In this document: positions 1 through 5,435 of the stretch, piece by piece
How positions within the stretch are numbered: position 1 is the first letter of the stretch
Layout: every line of letters starts with the position of its first letter
Origin: Bdellovibrio sp. CG10_big_fil_rev_8_21_14_0_10_47_8
GTDB lineage: Bacteria > Bdellovibrionota > Bdellovibrionia > Bdellovibrionales > Bdellovibrionaceae
NCBI GenBank assembly: GCA_002773975.1
Contig: PEZR01000071.1
Span: 1-5,435, forward strand
DNA: 5,435 nucleotides
Direction: 5' to 3'
Translations under genes and position numbers: made by a program
Notes under the pieces: generated by a model
The model's database searches: none
What the model was told of the DNA's origin: nothing
The model's input: only the letters and a program-made list of their open reading frames with translations

Positions 1-593
1 AGAACCCAGGAATCAAAAGCTTCTTTTTGATTGAGCTCATGGCCTTGTTTGGAAACCGAGTCCAGGGGCCTTTGTGAAACTCCACAGGCGCGGATTGCAG
101 AAAACAGAGACAAGTCATTGGATAAATTGATTGAAATTCCGTGGCAGGAAATTCCACGCAGCACCCGAATTCCAATAAAAGCGATTTTTCCACGCTCAGT
201 AAAAACGCCAGCATCTTCTGACCGCCCCGAGGAGATCTTCAAAGATTTGAGCCACTGAATCGTCGTCTCCTCTAAGATCTCTACAAACTGCCGAACACCG
301 AGCCCCAACTTCCGCAGTGGAACCAGAGGATAAATCACCAACTGTCCAGGGGAATGCAAAGTGGCCTGTCCTCCCCGATCTGTCTCGACAATTTCAAAAC
401 CCTGTTCCTTCAAAAGCCGATGATCCCCCATCAGCTCCTGTCCCGCCTGCGCCCTCAGCCCCAAAGTAATCACCGGATAATACTCAAACCCCAAAACCAC
501 AGGAAACCCCGAGCCCTGCACCAGCTCATAACATTGCTTCTGAATTTTCATGGATTGATCATAAGACATCAGCCCAAAATAAGTCGTCTTCAC
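1..593 (-). CDS. lipB: Octanoyltransferase LipB (lipoyl(octanoyl) transferase), 3' end cut by window edge
   Basis: LipB moves the octanoyl group from octanoyl-ACP to the lipoyl-domain lysine of E2 subunits and GcvH, the first step of endogenous lipoate synthesis in the cytoplasm; LipA then adds sulfur. Reading minus from 593 gives 197 residues with no stop before the edge. The family signature RGGQATLHSPGQ is at residues 73-84. The catalytic lysine is K136 in GKIAFIGIRV (codon 186-188) and the catalytic cysteine is C170 in IRACGV (codon 84-86), almost the same numbering as E. coli K135 and C169. RGISCHGISINL (146-157) matches the RG-S-HG-ALN stretch of the family. The family is usually about 200-230 residues, so only the tail is missing. 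The start is uncertain. GTG at 593 puts MKTTYFGL in register with the family N-terminus and has AAGG just upstream. ATG at 623 lies inside a hairpin without a Shine-Dalgarno, and ATG at 569 would trim the first strand. Identity is firm from the active-site motifs. Confidence 0.93.
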   Translation of the reverse strand, partial: MKTTYFGLMSYDQSMKIQKQCYELVQGSGFPVVLGFEYYPVITLGLRAQAGQELMGDHRLLKEQGFEIVETDRGGQATLHSPGQLVIYPLVPLRKLGLGVRQFVEILEETTIQWLKSLKISSGRSEDAGVFTERGKIAFIGIRVLRGISCHGISINLSNDLSLFSAIRACGVSQRPLDSVSKQGHELNQKEAFDSWV

Positions 594-615
594 CCCACCT
601 TGATAAAGGTGAGTG

Positions 616-670
616 CCACCCATTGGTAGCAATAGTGCATTATTGACGCACCATTGCTACCAATGGGTGG
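616..670 (-). repeat. Near-perfect 23-bp inverted repeat (hairpin) between the lipoprotein gene and lipB
   Basis: The arms 616-638 and 648-670 pair over 23 positions with one exception (634/652), around a 9-base loop. Each arm carries the core CCATTGGTAGCAAT or its complement. In a plus-strand RNA the exception is an A-C mismatch, but in a minus-strand RNA it becomes a G-U wobble, so the stem is unbroken in the direction the flanking genes are read. A 4-bp outer helix (609-612 with 674-677) is possible across a 3x3 internal loop. It sits about 50 bases after the lipoprotein stop and 22 bases before the chosen lipB start. No U-tract follows the stem on the minus strand, so it is not a canonical intrinsic terminator. 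It could be an attenuator, an mRNA-stabilising stem, a member of a dispersed palindromic repeat family, or a protein-binding dyad. The structure is certain; its role is unknown. Confidence 0.85.
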
Positions 671-717
671 TTGTCACTTATTAACGTTGTTTTGATCGAG
701 GGACCGTACTTTATGTC

Positions 718-1668
718 TCAGTAAAGTTCCACTCGGTCGTTTTCCTTGAAGCCGGCGCCCGAGTGGACGACCGCAATAGAACCGTCTTGGCCAAAATAGC
801 TGACAACCTCAAGGGTGCCCTTCAATCGTCCGGGAACTTTGCCAATGAAATTTCCAGACTGAGGATCATAGACCTCGTCACCTTCGTCGCTCACCTTAAG
901 AACGTCCCCAATCTGCAATCCAGAGATTCTGCCGACATTCAAAAAGACCTGATCACCGGTGATTGCCGCGATCCGCCCTTCCCAAGCCATCTTTTCCATC
1001 GTGGCAATAATCTGCGGGGTAAAATCCAAGAATGATTCCTTCACAAGATTTTCTAAGATCTCAGGATTGGCCTGAAAAAATCGATCGGTGTTTACGGCTT
1101 CTGCCACACGCACATTGGATTCTTCGACCGTCACTGTTTTGACTGTATTAAAAAGTTCTTTGCCAGATCTTGCCGAAACGATCCGCACCCGAACTTGGCA
1201 TTCAAAAATTGTTTTCAACTGCCTAAAAACTCCCACCGCATCTGACTTTTGTTTCACTCGCAAATCGATGACCTTACCCTCCAACAATGCAGAAACGCCA
1301 AGGTCCTTGGCCACCTTTGCAATCTCGCCCAGCTGGTATTCACCCTTGGAAATATTCTTGGCAAAATCCACCTTCAGATCTCGTGAATCAATAGCAATGA
1401 CTTCTCCGGTTTTATTCAAATCCCGCAAAAAGGCATCGCGAGCATGATCCCGCATTTCCTGAGATCGGGACTCTTGAGCATCTAAAAACGGCAACACCAT
1501 CAGACGTTTTCTCGGTCCGGCATCATCCCTCCGAGCGTTGAAAGAAACATCTTTGATCTCTTTTCTGATGGTTGGTTGTTCCGGCTCAGTCACACAGGCT
1601 GTTAGCAAGACCAGCGCCAGCCATACCCAGCCTTTGAATTGAAAGATCTGCGAGAACTGTCTGTCCAT
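718..1668 (-). CDS. Lipoprotein with CsgG/FlgT-middle-like and FlgT C-domain-like regions
   Basis: A 316-residue protein. It starts with a type II signal peptide: basic and polar N-terminus, hydrophobic WVWLALVLL, then lipobox L22-T23-A24-C25, so C25 should be lipidated after cleavage and the protein anchored in a membrane facing the periplasm. Residues 54-228 look like the CsgG/TolB-N/FlgT-middle fold: first strand KRLMVLPF (54-61), DLGVSALLEGKV (122-133), then QVRVRIVSARSGKELF (158-173). Residues 229-316 resemble the FlgT C-terminal beta domain: GRIAAITGDQVFLNVG (231-246), GLQIGDVLKV (250-259), then a DP-SG--IG turn followed by GTLEVVSYF. In Vibrio, FlgT forms the flagellar H ring; CsgG is a curli secretion pore. 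Neither exact function can be claimed here. The start is ATG 1668 rather than ATG 1734, because a GAGGAGG ribosome site precedes it, the lipobox falls at the right distance, and the longer version would overlap the upstream gene. The gap to that gene is 19 bases, so co-expression is likely. Confidence 0.85.
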   Translation of the reverse strand: MDRQFSQIFQFKGWVWLALVLLTACVTEPEQPTIRKEIKDVSFNARRDDAGPRKRLMVLPFLDAQESRSQEMRDHARDAFLRDLNKTGEVIAIDSRDLKVDFAKNISKGEYQLGEIAKVAKDLGVSALLEGKVIDLRVKQKSDAVGVFRQLKTIFECQVRVRIVSARSGKELFNTVKTVTVEESNVRVAEAVNTDRFFQANPEILENLVKESFLDFTPQIIATMEKMAWEGRIAAITGDQVFLNVGRISGLQIGDVLKVSDEGDEVYDPQSGNFIGKVPGRLKGTLEVVSYFGQDGSIAVVHSGAGFKENDRVELY

Positions 1669-1672
1669 AGAA

Positions 1673-1679
1673 CCTCCTC
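1673..1679 (-). promoter_or_regulatory. Strong Shine-Dalgarno for the lipoprotein gene
   Basis: On the minus strand GAGGAGG ends 4 bases before ATG 1668. It is the best ribosome binding match in the window and decides this start over the in-frame ATG at 1734. It lies between the upstream stop (1688-1690) and the start codon. Confidence 0.85.
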
Positions 1680-1687
1680 GAATCATA

Positions 1688-2902
1688 TCAACGTTCCACT
1701 CGGTAAATAACTTCACTGTCTGTGGATGAATCAAGCTTGAGCTTCACCGGCCCAACAGCCCAGGTCGGCAGCTTTTGCGCAAGCTCTTTGGGCCCCAATG
1801 TCGAGTCCACTTCATAAACAACGGTGTCTGCACTGACCAAACGCTCACGCACATTTTTAATCTCTCGAACACTATTTTTTAAAACTTCCTTCAGAAGCTC
1901 CTGCTGCAACAAAGGCAAACGCCCGCGAACAGACATTCGATAAAGATTTGCCCCCAGTGTCCCCCTCTGCCAAGCTTCCAAGACCTGGGAAGCCAGATCG
2001 TTAGAAACCGTTTCGACGACTTCATGAAGCTTTCGATCAACGACCAGTTCAAAAGCCCCACCGTCTGTTTCAAATTGTCTGGAAACTTCAGCCACAGTTC
2101 TTCCATTGAGAACCTGGGTTGCCGTGAGCTCAATTGAAACATGAAAGGCATCGGATCTTTCGGAGCTTTTGGTCAGAGTCACATTTCCGTCCAAAAGAAT
2201 CTGCGCCCCCAGCTTTTGAGCTGCGTTCTGCCAGTCATCTGAACGAACACTCTCTAAACGCAAGTCCGCAGGAATCATCTCGCCCAATCGAAAAGTCTGA
2301 GGCCTGATCAGGTAAAAACTGTTTTTCACAAAGGCGGTCTTCAAAGCATCTTCTAAAGACTTGCTTTGTTTAAAGAGAAACGTCTTTTTCGCTGAGTCCT
2401 CATTCGTGCTCCACAACCAAACCTGTGAATTCACCCGATCGACCCACTTGATCACCGGCAAAATCATGGGCGTTGCATCGCTTTCATAAAAAAGACCGTA
2501 TTCTAAAAGCAACGCCTGAAGATCATCAACATTGACCTTCAGAAGCACGCTCATCTTAAGGCCCGTTGGTTCTGCAGGCTGCACATCCCCTGGTTTTGAA
2601 AAGGGAACGAATCTCGCCGAATTTTTAACAATCTTGCTGGCAATCAAGGCCTTATTACGACTGTACTTGGCGTCACCAATGATCTCTTTGATCAGATCAG
2701 TGGCCACTCTTTCTGTCGCCTCATTGATCATCCAGGCCTTAGCCACCACTGGATTTGAATCCGAGCTTTGCACTTCGATCGTTCGCTCCACCAGACGCTT
2801 TTGAGCAGAAGCCGTGACCGACAAAAACCCCACAAAAAAAACAATCAAAAAAAGACTCCAAGGTTTGTGTCTCAACTTGAAGGTCAGTTTGAACTTGGTC
2901 AT
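1688..2902 (-). CDS. Exported periplasmic protein, DUF2066/FlgT-N-like, function unknown
   Basis: A 404-residue protein with a cleavable Sec signal: a basic N-region with K and R through residue 13, hydrophobic core SLFLIVFFVGFLSV (16-29), and a probable cut after A31-S32-A33. There is no lipobox, so a periplasmic location is inferred. Residues 38-101 form a strand then long helices ending in RFVPF. Residues 115-165, with a strand, helix, then PVIKWVDRVNSQVWLW, resemble the pattern I recall for DUF2066 proteins and the FlgT N-domain. Residues 226-281 contain AAQKLGAQILLDGNVTL followed by a strand and VLNGRTVAEVSRQF, the same pattern as the CsgG-like core of the next gene. The tail (320-404) looks like another small alpha/beta unit. 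The start ATG 2902 overlaps the dnaE stop by 4 bases (ATGA), indicating translational coupling. The family assignment is by eye and tentative; the reading frame, export signal and operon position are firm. Confidence 0.82.
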   Translation of the reverse strand: MTKFKLTFKLRHKPWSLFLIVFFVGFLSVTASAQKRLVERTIEVQSSDSNPVVAKAWMINEATERVATDLIKEIIGDAKYSRNKALIASKIVKNSARFVPFSKPGDVQPAEPTGLKMSVLLKVNVDDLQALLLEYGLFYESDATPMILPVIKWVDRVNSQVWLWSTNEDSAKKTFLFKQSKSLEDALKTAFVKNSFYLIRPQTFRLGEMIPADLRLESVRSDDWQNAAQKLGAQILLDGNVTLTKSSERSDAFHVSIELTATQVLNGRTVAEVSRQFETDGGAFELVVDRKLHEVVETVSNDLASQVLEAWQRGTLGANLYRMSVRGRLPLLQQELLKEVLKNSVREIKNVRERLVSADTVVYEVDSTLGPKELAQKLPTWAVGPVKLKLDSSTDSEVIYRVER

Positions 2903-5435
2903 GAATGAACCTCAATAAAGTTTGTTGTTCCAAAAGAGCTATGAATATTTTCAAGAAATTCGTTGGAAATAGCAACCCCAGCCAATCCCTCGGACTCCAT
3001 TCGCACATCCTGCTTGAGATCTTCTAAAACCAGACGAAAGTCCACCTGGGTCGGCCCTGGAAATTCAGAGATAATGTCATAAAGTCTCTGAAACTGATCT
3101 TTCTCCAGCATATCCAATCGAAAGGTCATTCGTTTTGTTTTTTTCAAAACCTCTTCCATTGGCGACAAGCTCTCAACAATGATCTTGGCAACCCCCTCCT
3201 CACTGACTTCGAGAAGGCCCGCGATCAACATGGGTCGTTCATCTTTGAGCAAGACTTCTGTGCGCGCAAAAGCATCCGGGAAAATGACGGCCTCCACACT
3301 CCCGGTAAGATCCTCGATCTTCGCAAAAGCCATGCGAGTTCCCTTTTTGGTGATCAGCTCTCGCATTTCGGCAATAAGTCCCGCAACGATGACCCTTTTT
3401 TTTCCGGCATCTCTTTGTCTAGGATCATATTTGCGAGGAGTTTCTTCCTTTACAATTTTTTTTGCATGCTCAAGGCCAATTTGCGGAAGATCGGCCACAT
3501 GGCCACTCACCCATATTTTTGAAAGGTTATCGAAGCCCTTCAATGGATGATCGCTTAAATAAAAACCCAGGACCTCTTTTTCAAAAGCCAACGAGGCCGC
3601 CCTTGTCCATGGCTTTGCATCTGGCAATTCCACTTTGGTTTCAGCTCCAGTTCCCAGATCAAACAAAGAGACTTGTCCCATTTCTTTGTCTTTTCGAACT
3701 TCTTCCGCGCGGTCCAAAAAGCGCTGATATCCAGCAATCATCTGCGCCCGGTGGGGCCCGAAACCATCAAAAGCTCCGGCCTTGATCAAACACTCAATCA
3801 CTTTTTTATTCAGACGTTTGGTATCCACCACTTCAAAAAAATGCTCGAGGCTTTCAAATTTCTTAGCCGGCAAGCTCTCTCGTGCCTCAAGAACAGCGGA
3901 AATTGCGGATTCTCCCACCCCTTTGATCGCACCCAGCCCAAAATACACATCATCACCCTTAACGGTGAACAGGTAATCGGAATGATTCACATGGGGAGGT
4001 CGGACCTCGAGGTTTCTTTTTTGCGCATCTTTAACGTACTTAACGACTTTGTCCGTATCTGATATCTCTGTCGACAAAAGGGCTGCAAAAAATTCTGCCG
4101 GATAATGACATTTGATCCAAGCCGTTTGCAAAGTAATCACACTGTAGGCCGCTGCATGGGATTTGTTGAATCCGTAATCAGCGAACTTGTACATCAAATC
4201 AAAGAGCTCTTCTGATTTTTTAGGATCATGTCCCCTACTTTCAGCACCTTTCATAAAACGCACTCGGTGCTGATCCATCTCTTCTTTGATTTTTTTTCCC
4301 ATGGCTCGACGGAGCATATCTGCTTCACCCAAGCTATAGCCGGCAATCTTCGAGGCAATCCCCATCACCTGCTCTTGGTAAACCATGATCCCATAGGTTT
4401 CCTTCAGCACATCTTCGGTTTCAGGCAAAATATACTCGACCGGTGATTCTCCATTTTTTCGCTTAGTGAATTCAGGAATATTGGCCATGGGGCCCGGGCG
4501 GTACAAAGAAGTGATCGCGGTGATGTCGCCAAACCCGGTAGGTTTGATTTTTCGCGTCGCATCGGTGATGCCCTCACCCTCAAACTGAAAAATCCCGGCG
4601 GTATCCCCGCGAGACATCAGTTCGAAAACCTGAGGATCTGTCATCGGAATCTGATCTGCCTCAATCTGTTTCCCACGATTTTTCTTAATCAGTTTCAATG
4701 CGTGAGAAATGTGAGTCAAAGTCTTAAGACCCAAGAAGTCGAACTTGATCAAGCCGATTTTCTCGGCATGTTTCATGTCATACTGAACAACTTGCTCGCC
4801 TTCCGCCCCTCGGTAAAGTGGAGCGTGGCGAACCAGTTCCCCATCGGCAATGATCACTCCGGCTGCGTGAATTCCAGCATGACGAACCATCCCCTCGACC
4901 CTTTGAGCTAAATCCATCAAGGTTGCAACCTGTGGGTTCATCTCGATCATTTCCCGAAGACGCGGCTCCATCTCTAGAGCTTCCTTCAGCGAGATATTGA
5001 GTTTGTCGGGAACCAGTTTGGTCACCACATCGACATCGGCAAAACTCATCCCCAGAACTCGGCCCACATCTTTGATCGCTGCTCGTGTTTGCAATTTTCC
5101 ATAAGTGATGATCTGAGAAACCGAGGGCGCGCCGTACTTGTTGGTCACGTACTGGATGACATCTTGACGACGATCCTGACAGAAATCGATATCAAAATCT
5201 GGCATGGAAATTCGTTCAGGATTTAAGAATCGCTCAAAAAGCAAAAAGTTGGGAATAGGATCTAGATCTGTGATTCGTAATGAATAGGCCACCAATGAGC
5301 CAGCTCCTGAACCTCGGCCTGGTCCCACGGGGATCCCCTGCTCCTTGGCCCAATTGATAAAGTCTTGAACGATTAGAAAATACCCATTGAAGCCCATTCG
5401 GTCGATCACCGAAAGTTCGAAATCCAAACGCTGCC
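2899..5435 (-). CDS. dnaE: DNA polymerase III alpha subunit DnaE, C-terminal 844 residues (5' end cut by window edge)
   Basis: DnaE is the catalytic subunit of the replicative polymerase. The frame is open to the right edge; TTG 5427 is an internal leucine (Q-R-L-D-F-E-L), not a start. Counting from the first visible codon, VGPGRGSGAGSLVAY (36-50) and MPDFDIDF (77-84) carry two catalytic aspartates, D79 and D81 (E. coli D401/D403). KFDFLGL holds the third, D232 (E. coli D555). The fingers region includes PTGFGDITAITSLYRPGPM and GEADMLRRAMGKK. A tandem helix-hairpin-helix (about 496-518, GLGAIKGVGESAI) is followed by the internal beta-clamp motif QVSLF (587-591, bases 3661-3675), an OB fold (about 680-759), and a C-terminal tau-binding-type region ending at 844. 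About 322 residues including the PHP domain are missing, giving a full length near 1165, as in E. coli (1160). A charged stretch of about 20 residues before the OB fold is extra relative to E. coli. The gene is intact in the visible part and heads the likely operon. Confidence 0.98.
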   Translation of the reverse strand, partial: QRLDFELSVIDRMGFNGYFLIVQDFINWAKEQGIPVGPGRGSGAGSLVAYSLRITDLDPIPNFLLFERFLNPERISMPDFDIDFCQDRRQDVIQYVTNKYGAPSVSQIITYGKLQTRAAIKDVGRVLGMSFADVDVVTKLVPDKLNISLKEALEMEPRLREMIEMNPQVATLMDLAQRVEGMVRHAGIHAAGVIIADGELVRHAPLYRGAEGEQVVQYDMKHAEKIGLIKFDFLGLKTLTHISHALKLIKKNRGKQIEADQIPMTDPQVFELMSRGDTAGIFQFEGEGITDATRKIKPTGFGDITAITSLYRPGPMANIPEFTKRKNGESPVEYILPETEDVLKETYGIMVYQEQVMGIASKIAGYSLGEADMLRRAMGKKIKEEMDQHRVRFMKGAESRGHDPKKSEELFDLMYKFADYGFNKSHAAAYSVITLQTAWIKCHYPAEFFAALLSTEISDTDKVVKYVKDAQKRNLEVRPPHVNHSDYLFTVKGDDVYFGLGAIKGVGESAISAVLEARESLPAKKFESLEHFFEVVDTKRLNKKVIECLIKAGAFDGFGPHRAQMIAGYQRFLDRAEEVRKDKEMGQVSLFDLGTGAETKVELPDAKPWTRAASLAFEKEVLGFYLSDHPLKGFDNLSKIWVSGHVADLPQIGLEHAKKIVKEETPRKYDPRQRDAGKKRVIVAGLIAEMRELITKKGTRMAFAKIEDLTGSVEAVIFPDAFARTEVLLKDERPMLIAGLLEVSEEGVAKIIVESLSPMEEVLKKTKRMTFRLDMLEKDQFQRLYDIISEFPGPTQVDFRLVLEDLKQDVRMESEGLAGVAISNEFLENIHSSFGTTNFIEVHS
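2910..2913 (-). promoter_or_regulatory. Ribosome binding site of the 404-residue gene, inside the end of dnaE
   Basis: GAGG on the minus strand lies 7 bases before ATG 2902, within the last codons of dnaE. Together with the ATGA overlap it supports this start and reinitiation after dnaE. It is a modest match, weaker than the site before the lipoprotein gene. Confidence 0.6.

Noticed and set aside
31..629. Plus-strand open frames at 31-258 and 354-629
   Set aside because: They lie antisense to lipB, whose minus-strand frame carries all the family motifs and active-site residues; the plus-strand products resemble nothing and have biased, Pro/Ser/His-rich composition.
610..670. Canonical Rho-independent terminator
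   Set aside because: The stem is strong, but neither strand has a proper T-tract directly after it; kept only as a hairpin of unknown role.
671..717. A lipB promoter in the spacer
   Set aside because: An AT-rich TTAATAA-like stretch is present on the minus strand, but I see no acceptable -35 element at the right distance.
1669..1734. Longer lipoprotein start at ATG 1734 (22 extra residues)
   Set aside because: It would overlap the upstream gene by 47 bases, displace the lipoprotein signal from the N-terminus, and ignore the strong Shine-Dalgarno before ATG 1668.
763..4911. Plus-strand open frames opposite dnaE and the two envelope genes (for example 763-1035, 1088-1447, 3179-3550, 3673-4062)
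   Set aside because: Each lies antisense to a well-supported gene, has no domain pattern, and lacks a convincing independent ribosome site; treated as shadows.
5425..5427. TTG at 5427 as the start of dnaE
   Set aside because: The frame stays open to the edge and the flanking residues QRLDFELSVI align with the interior of DnaE (E. coli RLEFELGVI), so this is an internal leucine.
2899..5435. Intein or frameshift in dnaE
   Set aside because: The frame is continuous across all conserved blocks, and the only extra segment (about 20 residues before the OB fold) is far too short for an intein.

Overview
The window reads as an ordinary, densely packed chromosomal segment from a Gram-negative bacterium. 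All four supported genes lie on the minus strand, so transcription runs from the right edge to the left edge. The evidence for a Gram-negative is a proteobacterial-type DnaE, a lipoprotein with a lipobox, a secreted protein with a Sec signal peptide, and LipB. The mid-range G+C and the CsgG/FlgT-like envelope proteins would fit a Bdellovibrionota or deltaproteobacterial genome. That placement is inference with low confidence, because no single marker in the window fixes the taxon.

Layout, in the direction of transcription. (1) 5435-2899 is the C-terminal 844 residues of dnaE, the replicative DNA polymerase III alpha subunit; the N-terminal part, about 320 residues including the PHP domain, lies off the right edge. 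(2) 2902-1688 is a 404-residue exported protein with a signal peptide, joined to dnaE by a 4-base ATGA stop/start overlap. (3) 1668-718 is a 316-residue lipoprotein starting 19 bases further on behind a strong Shine-Dalgarno, with a CsgG-like middle and a FlgT C-domain-like end. (4) A 124-base gap at 594-717 holds a near-perfect 23-bp inverted repeat (616-638/648-670). (5) 593-1 is lipB, octanoyltransferase, complete except for its last residues, which lie off the left edge.

dnaE and the two envelope genes look like one operon. The two envelope proteins share a short motif pattern and probably act together in the periplasm or at the outer membrane; their link to DnaE may be only positional. 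lipB is likely a separately controlled or attenuated unit behind the hairpin. I see no mobile element, CRISPR array, tRNA or rRNA, and no convincing evidence of a wholly new system. The points most worth a second look are the paired CsgG/FlgT-like envelope proteins, the hairpin before lipB, a charged insert in DnaE flanked by two A8 tracts, and a marked excess of GATC and AGATCT sites.
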